A stretch of 64,000 nt of DNA from Paraburkholderia fungorum (GTDB lineage: Bacteria; Pseudomonadota; Gammaproteobacteria; Burkholderiales; Burkholderiaceae), in the NCBI RefSeq assembly GCF_003610895.1, contig NZ_MCAS01000001.1:186001-250000 (forward strand), given 5' to 3'. Every line of letters starts with the position of its first letter. Positions within the stretch are counted from its first letter, which is position 1. The position numbers and the translations under genes are program-made. A model generated the notes under the pieces. That model saw only the letters and a program-made list of their open reading frames with translations, searched no databases and was not told the origin of the DNA. Of this stretch, positions 15,434-24,597 are shown piece by piece.

Positions 15434-17083
15434 ATGGCCACTCCAGCTACCAACGTCTCACCACCACGCAGCGCCGTGCTTGACTCGGCGCATATCGGCG
15501 ACATCAAGGGCGCGCTGGGCACGATCGCCCACCACGACACCGCGCCGCGCACCAACTGGTGGGCGCGCTTCCGAACACTGCTCGCGATCCTCGGTCCTGG
15601 CCTGATCGTGATGGTCGGCGATAACGACGCCGGCGCCTTTGGCACATACACCCAGGCCGGGCAGAACTACGGGACCACGTTGCTGTGGACCATGCTGTTG
15701 CTGGTGCCGGTCCTGTTCGTCAATCAGGAAATGGTGCTGCGCCTCGGCGCGGTCACGGGCGTGGGTCATGCCCGTCTTATCTTCGAACGCTTCGGCAAGT
15801 TCTGGGGTGCGTTCAGCGTCGTCGATCTGTTCATCCTCAACGCGCTGACCATCGTGACCGAGTTCATCGGTATCACCTTCGTCCTCGACTTCTTTGGCAT
15901 CTCGAAGATTCTGGGGGTCTGCATTGCCGCGGCGCTCACCATGGCCGCCGTCAGTACGGGCAATTTCAGGCGCTTCGAACGCTTCGCGGTCGTACTGTGT
16001 CTGCTGAGTTTGCTGCTGGTGCCCGTGCTGGTGTCGATTCACCCGCCGGTCGGTCAGATGACGCGCGATTTCTTCATTCCGAACTGGCCCGCTCATTCGA
16101 AACTGAGCGATGTGATGCTGCTCGTCATCGGTATCGTCGGCACGACGGTCGCACCGTGGCAACTGTTCTTCCAGCAAAGCTACGTGGTCGATAAGCGCAT
16201 CACGCCGCGCTTCATGAAGTACGAAAAAGCCGACCTGTGGATTGGCATTGTGTTCGTGCTGATCGGCGCAGTGGCGATGATTTCGTTCTGTGCCGCGCTG
16301 TACGCCGGCAAGCCTGAGTTCGGCAATTTCACGGACGCAGGGGGCGTGATCGCCGGTCTGGAGAAATACGCAGGCCGCACCTCGGCCACGCTCTTCGCCG
16401 TCGCACTCCTCGACGCGTGCATCATCGGCGCAGCCGCGGTGTCGCTGTCGACCGCCTACGCTATCGGCGACGTGTTCAAGATTCGCCACTCGCTGCATCG
16501 TCCCGTGTCGGACGCCAAGGGTTTCTATCTGGTCTACTTCGGCATTGTTGCGGCCGCGGCAGCGCTGGTGCTGATTCCCGGCAGCCCGCTCGGTTTGCTG
16601 ACTGAAGCCGTGCAAACGCTCGCGGGCGTCCTGCTGCCTAGCGCCACAGTGTTTCTGCTGCTGTTGTGCAATGACCGCGCCGTTCTCGGTCCGTGGGTCA
16701 ATTCGAAGAAGCTCAATCTGTTTACAGGCGCCGTGATCTGGGTGCTGGTGATGCTCTCCATCATCCTCACCGCGTCGGTCGTCTATCCGGACATCACCGG
16801 TGAAACGATTCTGGAGACACTCGCTGGCGGGACACTCCTCGCGGTCTTTGGCTATGCCGCCACGATCGGAGTTCGTCGAGTCCGCCGCGAAGCCTCGGAC
16901 GCAAACGTGCAGCAGTATCCGAAGAATGCCCGCGATACGTGGCGCATGCCGCCGCTGGAAGAACTGCCGCCGCCCAATCTCACGCTGACCAAGCGTGTCT
17001 GGATGGGTGTGCTGCGAGGCTATCTGGTCGTGGCCGTCGGCCTTGTCGTTCTGAAGGTCGTGCAGATGACGCTGCTGAAGTAA
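15434..17083 (+). CDS. NRAMP-family divalent cation transporter, non-canonical site
   Basis: A 549-residue inner-membrane carrier of the NRAMP (SLC11) fold, longer than typical MntH (about 410-440) with extra N- and C-terminal cytoplasmic segments. The hallmark TM1 motif DPGN is replaced by D65-A-G-A68 (context VGDNDAGAFGTYTQAG). The TM6 motif MPHN is replaced by A240-P-W-Q243 (context TTVAPWQLFFQQS), so the methionine that selects for Mn/Fe is missing. Loss of Met and Asn ligands is the kind of change reported for the NRAMP-related Mg2+ transporters, which suggests Mg2+ or another hard cation rather than Mn2+. The start at 15434 is preceded by a purine-rich GGGAAGAAAG stretch. It is preceded by a long leader with two small ORFs and followed by a hairpin. 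Confidence 0.85.
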   Translation: MATPATNVSPPRSAVLDSAHIGDIKGALGTIAHHDTAPRTNWWARFRTLLAILGPGLIVMVGDNDAGAFGTYTQAGQNYGTTLLWTMLLLVPVLFVNQEMVLRLGAVTGVGHARLIFERFGKFWGAFSVVDLFILNALTIVTEFIGITFVLDFFGISKILGVCIAAALTMAAVSTGNFRRFERFAVVLCLLSLLLVPVLVSIHPPVGQMTRDFFIPNWPAHSKLSDVMLLVIGIVGTTVAPWQLFFQQSYVVDKRITPRFMKYEKADLWIGIVFVLIGAVAMISFCAALYAGKPEFGNFTDAGGVIAGLEKYAGRTSATLFAVALLDACIIGAAAVSLSTAYAIGDVFKIRHSLHRPVSDAKGFYLVYFGIVAAAAALVLIPGSPLGLLTEAVQTLAGVLLPSATVFLLLLCNDRAVLGPWVNSKKLNLFTGAVIWVLVMLSIILTASVVYPDITGETILETLAGGTLLAVFGYAATIGVRRVRREASDANVQQYPKNARDTWRMPPLEELPPPNLTLTKRVWMGVLRGYLVVAVGLVVLKVVQMTLLK

Positions 17084-17088
17084 AGCAA

Positions 17089-17124
17089 GCGTGAGTCCGA
17101 GCCGTCTGCGGATCGGACTCACGC
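17089..17124 (+). terminator. hairpin after the NRAMP-like gene
   Basis: Perfect 12-bp stem (GCGTGAGTCCGA / TCGGACTCACGC) with a 12-base loop, starting six bases after the stop codon. There is no U-tract. Confidence 0.55.
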
Positions 17125-17244
17125 AGACCAACCGGGCACGCTGCAATAAACCGCTTTCCTGCACGCTCCGACCTTTTGCGTTGAACCCTGCATCTTTCCG
17201 GACAACACGAACGGACGTGGGCGTCGCTCACAGGAGGTGCCGCG

Positions 17245-17472
17245 ATGAAGCGCTCATACGTCAAACGCGCTGTTGCACTTGTTCTGCTTTCGACCGGGGT
17301 GATGACACTGCTGGCACTCGCGTCTCCGTACAAGACCTGCCTGCCCCCCGTTGTGAATACCGCGTCCGTCTCCACGGACAGCCCGCCTGCCAGCACAATG
17401 CCACGCAAGGTGTCGTCGCACTGCCTCATCTACGGGAAGTACTGCGTGGGAGAGGCGCTTCGTGGCCGATAA
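17245..17472 (+). CDS. small exported protein, unknown function
   Basis: A 75-residue protein with a typical signal peptide: basic MKRSYVKRA, hydrophobic VALVLLSTGVMTLLALAS. The mature part has three cysteines (KTC, SHC, KYC). The ATG has AGGAGGT at seven bases. No family is recognised. It sits alone between the NRAMP-like gene and a DHA2 exporter. A periplasmic location is the only safe statement. Confidence 0.55.
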   Translation: MKRSYVKRAVALVLLSTGVMTLLALASPYKTCLPPVVNTASVSTDSPPASTMPRKVSSHCLIYGKYCVGEALRGR

Positions 17473-17644
17473 GCGTCGAACGTCTGTGAAACGCTGAATA
17501 AATAGTCATCAACAGACGTCATATATCAACTTGCATCGACTCTGCCGTGCCCGCGTGCACGGCATTTTTTCGTCCTGAGTGCCTTTAAATTAGTCACGGA
17601 TAGGGGGAAACCCGTATAATTCAGGATAAGAGGTCAGACAACTA

Positions 17645-19276
17645 GTGGACTCACTCGCCGTCAAGACCCTGGCCCGCATGCGCGGCGCCTGCCCTGAAAA
17701 GCCCTCCTTTCCCAGACCCGTGAACCCGACTGCGACTGCCCTGCCGTTCCGAAACGCCCTGCTAGCGATGCTCGGCATCGGCCTTGTCAACATGCTGGTC
17801 GCGCTCGACCAGACCGTGGTCAGTACCGCGCTGCCTTCGATCGTCGCCGAACTGCACGGCTTCGAGTACTACGCATGGATCGCCAGCGCGTACCTGCTGG
17901 CTTCGGTGGTGACCGTTCCTGTGTTCGGCCGCCTCGGCGACTACTTCGGCCGCAAGCGTTTCGTGATCGCCGCGGTCATCACATTCACGGTGGCGTCGGT
18001 GCTCTGCGGCGTCGCGAACGACATGCTGTTCCTCGTGATCGCGCGCGGCCTGCAAGGCGTCGGCGGCGGGATGATGGTGGGCACCGCGTTCGCGTCGATC
18101 CCGGATCTGTTTCCCGATCCACGCGCGCGGGTGCGCTGGCAGGTGGTGATGGCAGCCGCGTACGGGATCGGCACCGCGGCGGGTCCGTCGCTGGGCGGCT
18201 GGATGAGCGAGCATTGGGGCTGGCGCTCCACCTTCCTGATCAACCTGCCGGTCGGCATCGCGGCACTCTATTTCATCTGGGCGCATCTGCCCAACTTCCA
18301 GCGGCCCCACGAGGGCGAGGTCAAGATCGACTGGCTCGGCGCGGCGCTGGTCGCCATCGCGCTGGGCGGCCTGCAGGCTTTCATCGAAGCCGTGCCGAAA
18401 CACGGCCTGACGACCGGCAACCTGGTATTGGCGGCCTTCGTGATCGCGAGCGCCATTGCGTTGCTGCTGTGCGAGAAGCGCGCCACCCATCCGATCATTC
18501 CGCTCGACCTGTTCAAGGATGCGCAACTCGTCACGCTGTTCATACTCGGCTTTCTGTCCGGCTTCGTGATGTTTTCGCTGATCTTCTTCGCGCCGCTGCT
18601 GCTGCAGGGCGGCTTCGGGCTGTCGCCGCAACAGGCCGGCCTGCTCGCCACGCCGATCGCCGCCTGTATCGCGCTCGGCAGCCTGCTGAATACGCGCATC
18701 GTGATTCACATGAAGAAACCCACGCGAATTCTGTCGATCGGCTTCGCGCTGCTGCTGTTCGCGGCGATCGCGCTGGCGTTTGCCAATCCGGACACACCGC
18801 ACGTGTGGATCGAATTGCCGATGGCGGCCGTCGGCATCGGTCTGGGTTTCATCCTGAACAATCTGAATGTGTTCGGCCAGGAGATTGCCGGGCGCGAACG
18901 CTTCGGCATCACGACAGCACTGCTGCAGTCCACGCGGATGGTGGGCGGCATGCTGGGTACCAGCATCGTGGCCACCGTGGTGCAGCATCACTATCGCGAC
19001 GTGGTGACGCGCACGATGAGCGTGCTCGGCGAGCCGGCCGTATCGCAGTGGCAGCCGCGTTTCGTCGATCTGCGCATCCTGATCGACGAAGCGTCGCGTC
19101 TGAAACTGATTGCGGATATGAAACCGTCAGGCCTCAATACCCTCGCATTGATCGACACGGCGCGCGATGCGCTAGTGCAGTCGATTCATATCGGCGTGTG
19201 GCTGACGGCAGTGGCGGCACTGGCGGCCGCACTGCTCGTGCAGCGCATTTCGCACGTGGTGTTTCGCAAGAGCTGA
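17645..19276 (+). CDS. DHA2-family MFS exporter (14 TM)
   Basis: A 543-residue drug:H+ antiporter-2 type carrier. Motifs: ALDQTVVSTALPSIVAEL in TM1, the loop GRLGDYFGRKR after TM2 and the antiporter motif C region GIGTAAGPSLGGW in TM5. The length and an extended C-terminal half match 14-TM members, which export drugs, dyes or metabolites. The start is the GTG at 17645; an internal ATG at 17678 or GTG at 17720 cannot be excluded because no strong ribosome binding site marks any of them. There is no adjacent regulator or membrane-fusion protein, so the substrate is open. It is convergent with the glucarate module. Confidence 0.87.
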   Translation: MDSLAVKTLARMRGACPEKPSFPRPVNPTATALPFRNALLAMLGIGLVNMLVALDQTVVSTALPSIVAELHGFEYYAWIASAYLLASVVTVPVFGRLGDYFGRKRFVIAAVITFTVASVLCGVANDMLFLVIARGLQGVGGGMMVGTAFASIPDLFPDPRARVRWQVVMAAAYGIGTAAGPSLGGWMSEHWGWRSTFLINLPVGIAALYFIWAHLPNFQRPHEGEVKIDWLGAALVAIALGGLQAFIEAVPKHGLTTGNLVLAAFVIASAIALLLCEKRATHPIIPLDLFKDAQLVTLFILGFLSGFVMFSLIFFAPLLLQGGFGLSPQQAGLLATPIAACIALGSLLNTRIVIHMKKPTRILSIGFALLLFAAIALAFANPDTPHVWIELPMAAVGIGLGFILNNLNVFGQEIAGRERFGITTALLQSTRMVGGMLGTSIVATVVQHHYRDVVTRTMSVLGEPAVSQWQPRFVDLRILIDEASRLKLIADMKPSGLNTLALIDTARDALVQSIHIGVWLTAVAALAAALLVQRISHVVFRKS

Positions 19277-19357
19277 GCGCGACGAAGCTGCGATCGTCAA
19301 TCGCGGCTCTGCCTGTTCCGCTTATTGCATCGCATATTGCATCGCTTGCTGCATCAT

Positions 19358-20275
19358 TCACTGCGCGCCGAGCTTCCTGATCAGCACGTCGAGTTGCGCC
19401 ATTTCTTCTTCGGTCAGATCGGTCAACGGCGCGCGCACCGGACCCGCGCTGTGGCCGACCAGCTTCGCGCCTGCCTTCACGATACTGACCGCATAGCCCT
19501 GGCGGCGATTGCGGATCGCCAGATACGGCAGGAAGAATTCGTCGATCAGCCTGCCGACAGTCGCGTGGTCGTCCGCGGCAATCGCGCGATAGAAATCCAT
19601 CGCCGTCTTCGGGATGAAGTTGAAGACTGCCGATGAGTACACCGGCACACCCATCGCCTTATAAGCCGCCGCGTAGATTTCCGCGGTCGGCAGGCCACCA
19701 AGGTACGAGAAGCGATCGCCGAGCCGCCGGCGAATCGTCACCATGTTCTCGATTTCACCCACGCCGTCCTTGAAACCGATCAGGTTCGGGCAACTGTCCG
19801 CGAGACGTTCGAGCATGTCCGCATTCAGCTTCGAATTCGCGCGGTTATAGACGATCACGCCGATGTTCTTCACCGCCTTGCAGACCTGCTCGACGTGCGC
19901 GGCAATCCCCTCCTGCGACGCCTCGGTCAGATAATGCGGCATCAGCAGCACGCCGCTTGCCCCAAGACGTTCGGCCTCCTGCGCATAGTCGATCGCCACG
20001 CGTGTCGGGCCGCCCGCGCCGGCGAGAATCGGCACCTTGCCTCGGCACGTCGCGGTCGCCGTGCGCACCACGTTCGTGTAGTCGTCTCGGGTCAGCGAAA
20101 AAAATTCGCCCGTGCCGCCTGCTGCAAACAATGCCGTCGCGCCATACGGCGCGAGCCATTCGAGGCGCCCGGCATAGGTATCGGCGCGGAAATCGCCCTG
20201 CTCGTCGAAGTCGGTCACCGGAAAGGACAGCAGGCCTTCGGAGACGATCGCTTTGAGTTCTTGAGGTGAAGTCAT
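19358..20275 (-). CDS. kdgD: 5-dehydro-4-deoxyglucarate dehydratase
   Basis: A 305-residue class I aldolase-fold enzyme of the DHDPS/NAL family. It converts 5-dehydro-4-deoxy-D-glucarate to 2,5-dioxopentanoate with loss of CO2 and water, the second step of glucarate breakdown. The Schiff-base lysine is Lys169 (NLIGFKDG) and the partner tyrosine Tyr143 ([11 protein letters not shown]). The [10 protein letters not shown] motif lies near residue 55. The start at 20275 gives the family's usual length; a longer ORF to 20326 does not. It follows gudD in the same operon, and the pathway match makes the assignment strong against other DHDPS-like enzymes. The semialdehyde dehydrogenase of the pathway is not in the window. 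Confidence 0.95.
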   Translation of the reverse strand: MTSPQELKAIVSEGLLSFPVTDFDEQGDFRADTYAGRLEWLAPYGATALFAAGGTGEFFSLTRDDYTNVVRTATATCRGKVPILAGAGGPTRVAIDYAQEAERLGASGVLLMPHYLTEASQEGIAAHVEQVCKAVKNIGVIVYNRANSKLNADMLERLADSCPNLIGFKDGVGEIENMVTIRRRLGDRFSYLGGLPTAEIYAAAYKAMGVPVYSSAVFNFIPKTAMDFYRAIAADDHATVGRLIDEFFLPYLAIRNRRQGYAVSIVKAGAKLVGHSAGPVRAPLTDLTEEEMAQLDVLIRKLGAQ

Positions 20276-20360
20276 GACGTGTATGGCGTGATAGCGTGAA
20301 TTGTCGGTGAAAACGGGCGGCCGCACGGCGGGCCGCTCAAATCATGAAAGCGTGAAAAAC

Positions 20361-21710
20361 TCAGCGCACCAGACACGGGCGCTTGTTATCGAACTTCCAG
20401 TTCGGAATCAGGTACTGCATGGCCACGCCGTCGTCGCGCGCGCCAAGACCGTGTTGCTGATACAGCGCGTGCGCTTTCTCGATCTCGTCCATATCCAGCT
20501 CGACACCGAGGCCCGCGGTCTGAGGCACCTTGACCTTGCCGCCGACGATCTGCAGCGGCTCGCGCGTCAGGCGCTGACCGTCCTGCCAGATCCAGTGCGT
20601 ATCGATCGCCGTGATCTTGCCGGGTGCCGCAGCCGCGACATGCGTGAACATCGCGAGCGAGATGTCGAAGTGATTGTTCGAGTGCGAACCCCAGGTCAGC
20701 CCCCACTCGTTGCACATCTGCGCCACCCGCACCGAGCCCTGCATGGTCCAGAAATGCGGATCGGCAAGCGGAATATCCACCGACTGCAACTGGATCGCGT
20801 GACCCATCTGACGCCAGTCGGTCGCGATCATGTTGGTCGCCGTCGGCAAACCGGTCGCCCGGCGGAATTCGGCCATCACCTCGCGGCCTGAATAGCCGTT
20901 TTCCGCGCCGCACGGATCTTCCGCGTAAGCCAGCACGTCGTGCTTGTCGCGGCACAGGCGCACCGCTTCCGCAAGCGACCATGCGCCATTCGGATCGAGT
21001 GTGACGCGGGCGTTGGGGAAACGCTCGGCAAGCGCCGTGACCGCTTCGATTTCAGCGTCGCCGGGCAATACGCCGCCCTTGAGCTTGAAATCGTTGAAGC
21101 CGTAGCGCGCCTGCGCCGCCTCGGCGAGCCGCACGACTGCCTCGGGCGTCAGCGCTTGTTCAGTACGCACGCGCTCCCAGTCATCATGCCCATCCGCGCC
21201 GCTCGCATAGGGCAGATCGGTTTTCTGGCGGTCGCCGATATAGAACAGGTAACCGAGCATTTCCACTTCGTCGCGCTGCTGGCCTTCGCCGAGCAGTGCC
21301 GCAACGGGTACGCCCAGGTGCTGACCGAGCAGGTCGAGCAAGGCGGCTTCGAGCGCCGTCACCGCGTGAATGGTGGTGCGCAGATCGAATGTCTGCAGAC
21401 CGCGGCCACCGGCATCGCGGTCGGCGAACTGGGTCCGCGCTTTGTTCAGGATAGCTTGAAGATTACCGATCGACTGACCGACCACCAGCGGACGCGCGTC
21501 GTCGATGGTCTGGCGGATGCTCTCGCCGCCCGGCACTTCGCCGACGCCGGTATGTCCTGCGCTGTCGCGCAGAATCACGATATTGCGCGTGAAGAACGGG
21601 CCATGCGCGCCGCTCAGATTCATCAGCATGCTGTCACGGCCGGCGACGGGCACAACGCGCAGCTCGGTCACGATCGGCGTGGCGTTCGATTGGGATGAGT
21701 TCGTGGACAT
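20361..21710 (-). CDS. gudD: D-glucarate dehydratase
   Basis: A 449-residue enolase-superfamily enzyme that dehydrates D-glucarate (and usually L-idarate) to 5-dehydro-4-deoxyglucarate. The K-x-K motif is in [11 protein letters not shown]. Metal ligands appear in order as Asp (TLDPNGAW), Glu ([11 protein letters not shown]) and Asn (TATNMIATD), and the catalytic His is in [12 protein letters not shown]. Length agrees with the family. It lies 85 bases before kdgD and 53 bases after the carrier gene on the same strand, making a compact glucarate operon. The start is ATG 21710 (MSTNSSQ); the longer ORF overlaps the carrier. Confidence 0.96.
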   Translation of the reverse strand: MSTNSSQSNATPIVTELRVVPVAGRDSMLMNLSGAHGPFFTRNIVILRDSAGHTGVGEVPGGESIRQTIDDARPLVVGQSIGNLQAILNKARTQFADRDAGGRGLQTFDLRTTIHAVTALEAALLDLLGQHLGVPVAALLGEGQQRDEVEMLGYLFYIGDRQKTDLPYASGADGHDDWERVRTEQALTPEAVVRLAEAAQARYGFNDFKLKGGVLPGDAEIEAVTALAERFPNARVTLDPNGAWSLAEAVRLCRDKHDVLAYAEDPCGAENGYSGREVMAEFRRATGLPTATNMIATDWRQMGHAIQLQSVDIPLADPHFWTMQGSVRVAQMCNEWGLTWGSHSNNHFDISLAMFTHVAAAAPGKITAIDTHWIWQDGQRLTREPLQIVGGKVKVPQTAGLGVELDMDEIEKAHALYQQHGLGARDDGVAMQYLIPNWKFDNKRPCLVR

Positions 21711-21763
21711 GATAGGAAGACCAGGTAAGTTAGTGAGCCGACTGGCGGTGGTCGATCGACATT

Positions 21764-23095
21764 TCAATGCGCTTTGCTATGGAGCGGCTCCGGCAACGCG
21801 TCGCGGTTCACACGGCGATTGCGGGTCAGGAAGCCGGCCGCCGCCGCGATCAGCGAAGCCACGCCCAGGCCGTACAGTCCGCCGGTGATCGAGCCGGTGT
21901 GCTGTTGCAGATAGCCGAAGGTCGCCGGCGCGAAGAAGCCGCCGAGGTTGCCGACCGAATTGATCAACGCGATCACGGCAGCGGCAACGCGTGCGTCCAG
22001 ATAACCCTGCGGAATCGGCCAGAAGAGCGATGACGCGGCCTTGAAACCGATCGCCGAGAAGCAGATAGCCACAAACGACACAACCGGATTCGCCGACGTG
22101 GAGGCGAACAGCCCGCACGCCGCAATGACGAGCGCTACCGCCAGCCACGCCTGCTGGAAACGCCATTTCGCCGACAACACCGCGAAGCAGTACATCGCGA
22201 CCATGGCGATGAGCCACGGGATGGTATTGAACATGCCGACTTCGAAATCCGAGAGTCCGCCCATCTTGCGGATGATGGTCGGAAGCCAGAAGGTCGCTGC
22301 GTAGATCGTCAGTTGAATCGCAAAGTACAGAAAACAGAATAGGAGAATCTGCGGGTCTTTCAGCAGCTTCATCGGGGGCAGATGCGCGCCGCCGTGCGCC
22401 TCGCGCTCGGTCTGTTCCGCGGCGATCGAGCTTTCGAGGACGGACTGCTCCTCGGCCGTCAGCCACGAGGCATCGCGAATACGGGACTTCAGCAGCATCC
22501 AGCTGACACCGCACAGCACGATCGAAAAGCCGCCTTCAATGAGAAACATCCATTGCCAGCCCTGCAAGCCAAGACCGCGAATGGACAGCAGACTGCCGGT
22601 GATCGGCCCGGACAGCACCGACGCAAGCGCGGAGCCCGAGAGAAAAACCGCCACGGCCTTGCCGCGCTCCTTCTGCGGCAGCCATTGGGTGAAGTAAAAC
22701 ACCACACCGGGAAAGAAGCCGGCTTCAGCGATACCGAGCAGGAAGCGCAACACGTAGAAGGAGGTATCGTTCCAGACAAATGCCATGGCGCCCGCGACCA
22801 GCCCCCAGGTTCCCATGATGCGGGTCAGCCAGGCGCGCGCGCCATACTTCTGCATCAACACGTTCGACGGCACTTCGAACAGCGCGTAGCCGACAAAGAA
22901 CAAACCGCTCCCCAGCCCGTAGGCGGCAGCGCCGATGCCGAGGTCCGTCTGCATGTGCGAATTGACGAAGCCGATGTTCACGCGGTCGATATAGTTCGCG
23001 ATGAACATGATCAGAAACAGCGGCAGGATGTGCCGCTTGACCTTCGAGACCGCGGACTCGAGCGGGTCGGCGGCGGTGGTGAGAGCAGATGTCAA
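21764..23095 (-). CDS. gudP: glucarate/galactarate-type MFS carrier
   Basis: A 443-residue anion:cation symporter (ACS) family MFS protein in the inner membrane, likely importing D-glucarate for the two downstream enzymes. Signatures: [14 protein letters not shown] in TM1, [19 protein letters not shown] across TM2-3, and [18 protein letters not shown] in TM4. The best start is the TTG at 23095, with GGAG six bases upstream (CTGGAGACAACC); the longest reading begins at 23140. It is the first gene of the operon and lies divergent to a FadR-type regulator, with three palindromic sites in the intergenic region. The gene symbol is by context plus family. Confidence 0.87.
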   Translation of the reverse strand: MTSALTTAADPLESAVSKVKRHILPLFLIMFIANYIDRVNIGFVNSHMQTDLGIGAAAYGLGSGLFFVGYALFEVPSNVLMQKYGARAWLTRIMGTWGLVAGAMAFVWNDTSFYVLRFLLGIAEAGFFPGVVFYFTQWLPQKERGKAVAVFLSGSALASVLSGPITGSLLSIRGLGLQGWQWMFLIEGGFSIVLCGVSWMLLKSRIRDASWLTAEEQSVLESSIAAEQTEREAHGGAHLPPMKLLKDPQILLFCFLYFAIQLTIYAATFWLPTIIRKMGGLSDFEVGMFNTIPWLIAMVAMYCFAVLSAKWRFQQAWLAVALVIAACGLFASTSANPVVSFVAICFSAIGFKAASSLFWPIPQGYLDARVAAAVIALINSVGNLGGFFAPATFGYLQQHTGSITGGLYGLGVASLIAAAAGFLTRNRRVNRDALPEPLHSKAH

Positions 23096-23147
23096 GGTTG
23101 TCTCCAGTTCCGGCCACTCTGGCGGCCCGCTTCGACACATGTGATAT

Positions 23148-23160
23148 GTTGTCTGACGAC
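23148..23160. promoter_or_regulatory. operator half-site pair, copy 1
   Basis: GTTGTCTGACGAC, a TGTC/GACA-type element of the form recognised by FCD-domain GntR regulators. It is 53 bases upstream of the carrier start. An inverted second copy (GTTGTCGGACGTC) lies at 23292-23304. Confidence 0.55.
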
Positions 23161-23291
23161 AGTCTACCCGCTTCTTTCCATCGATTCCAACAGGGTGTTT
23201 ACCCTGCTACACGATACGCATCCACGCTCTATGTGAGGGAAAACGGCAGCAGGCGCGGCATTTTACTGCCGTAGGGAGCAGATCAAAATAA

Positions 23292-23304
23292 GACGTCCGA
23301 CAAC
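23292..23304. promoter_or_regulatory. operator half-site pair, copy 2 (inverted)
   Basis: Reads GTTGTCGGACGTC on the minus strand and matches copy 1 at 11 of 13 positions. The centres of the two copies are 144 bases apart, compatible with looping by a dimeric regulator. Confidence 0.5.
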
Positions 23305-23413
23305 AAAGCCGAGTCCTACGCCGGGAGACCCATGCGCTATCCCACGCCTCACCCGCGAACGCGAGATTCGAGTCGTGATCATTCTGACTGACGCTATGAT
23401 GGCTATGTCGAGC

Positions 23414-23425
23414 CGTCATATGACG
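23414..23425. promoter_or_regulatory. perfect palindrome CGTCATATGACG
   Basis: A 12-base perfect palindrome 54 bases before the regulator start. The GTCATATGAC core resembles the GTC-N-GAC arms of the other two sites with different spacing. It is a candidate autoregulatory site. Confidence 0.45.
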
Positions 23426-23479
23426 TCACTCGCACCCGCAACGTGTGTATTTTCAGCCGATTAGTCAACAAGCCTATAA

Positions 23480-24190
23480 ATGAGCAGCCTAACTGAGAAG
23501 GTGGTGGCCACCCTTTCCGATGAAATCCGCCGCGGCGCCCTGAGGCCCGGAGACCGCATCCCGACAGAAGTCGCCATGATGAAGCAGCTCTCGGTGAGCC
23601 GCTCGGTGGTTCGCGAGGCGATCTCGCGCCTGCAAGCGGCCAAGGTGGTCGAGACGCGTCACGGCATCGGCACGTTCGTTCTGGCGCCGGCTACGGAACA
23701 GCCGATGCAACTGGCCGCAGCCGATCTCTCCAGCATGCTGGACGTGATGGCAATCATCGAATTTCGCATCGATGTGGAGGCTGCTTCGGCCGCGCTCGCG
23801 GCGGCGCGGCGCACCGAGCAGAATCTCAAACAGATTCGCGCGGCGCTGGAACGCTTCGAATCCGAACTCGAACGGGGAAGTACGGACACGCTCGCGCACG
23901 ACATCGAGTTTCATCTGCAGATCGCCCGCGCGAGCGGCAACCGCTACTTCTTCGACGTGCTCAGTCAACTCGGCCGCGCGGTGAGCCCGCGCACACGGCT
24001 CGGCTCAGCCGAGATCGCGGAACTCGACCACATCGAGACGCTGCGCACCGTGCTCAGCGAGCATCAGATGATTTACCGGGCCATCGAACGTCAGGACGCC
24101 GACGACGCGCGCGCCGCGATGCGCATGCATCTGAGTAACAGCCGCGAGCGGCTGCGGCGGGCGCACGCGTTGAGCAAAGCGGGCGGCTGA
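23480..24190 (+). CDS. FadR/GntR-family regulator of the glucarate module
   Basis: A 236-residue transcription factor with an N-terminal winged helix (about residues 4-70; IPTEVAMMKQLSVSRSVVREAISRL) and a C-terminal FCD domain (about 85-230; DIEFHLQIARASGN, LSEHQMIYRAIERQD, MRMHLSNSRERL) with the usual Asp/His metal ligands. It is divergent from the GudP-like carrier, gudD and kdgD, and so is the likely sugar-acid-responsive repressor. The ATG at 23480 is the family-typical start. The effector is presumably glucarate or a pathway intermediate. Confidence 0.9.
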   Translation: MSSLTEKVVATLSDEIRRGALRPGDRIPTEVAMMKQLSVSRSVVREAISRLQAAKVVETRHGIGTFVLAPATEQPMQLAAADLSSMLDVMAIIEFRIDVEAASAALAAARRTEQNLKQIRAALERFESELERGSTDTLAHDIEFHLQIARASGNRYFFDVLSQLGRAVSPRTRLGSAEIAELDHIETLRTVLSEHQMIYRAIERQDADDARAAMRMHLSNSRERLRRAHALSKAGG

Positions 24191-24260
24191 GCCGAATGCC
24201 CGGTTTGTCCGACAGCCTTTGCCGGCTCGCCGCTTCAGCCCGCCCGAGAACGCGGACAAT

Positions 24261-24596
24261 TTAAGGGGCCGGCGCGGTTCCACCCACCGCCGGGGCCTCC
24301 AGGTCCAGCCCCATCAAAGCCGAACTCAGTGATTTGCCATGCGCATCCAGCGCCAGCGAACGCGTCACCCCTCCCCCGAGCGCCTGGCCGAGCACGAAGT
24401 TGAACGCGGCGATACCGGGCAATTCATAACGCACGACTTCGCCGCGCACCACCTCGGCGAGATGCGCCTTGACACACTCCGCGGTCAACACCGCTCGCAG
24501 ATGCTCGTAGTGCTTCGCGTCATAACAGATGACCGAGATATTCAGCGTATTGCCTTTGTCGCCGGTCCGCGAATGAGCAAGCTCACGTAGTTTCAT
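24261..24596 (-). CDS. AtuA-like small C-terminal domain protein
   Basis: A 111-residue protein beginning MKLRELAHSRTGDKGNT, the signature of the ferredoxin-fold domain that in some proteins is fused to the C-terminus of AtuA. Here it is a separate gene whose ATG lies one base after the stop of the AtuA-type gene, so the two products should form one enzyme complex made in equal amounts. The biochemical reaction is not established for this subgroup. The start at 24596 is preferred over the longer ORF because of the family N-terminus. Confidence 0.85.
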   Translation of the reverse strand: MKLRELAHSRTGDKGNTLNISVICYDAKHYEHLRAVLTAECVKAHLAEVVRGEVVRYELPGIAAFNFVLGQALGGGVTRSLALDAHGKSLSSALMGLDLEAPAVGGTAPAP

Positions 24597-24597
24597 G

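Noticed and set aside
15458..17164. Antisense 568-residue ORF across the NRAMP-like gene
   Set aside because: Composition rich in His, Gln, Arg and Asp is typical of the complement of a hydrophobic gene; the + strand protein has clear family motifs.
17762..18991. Antisense 409-residue ORF across the DHA2 exporter
   Set aside because: Same reasoning: a polar, low-complexity complement of a membrane protein gene.
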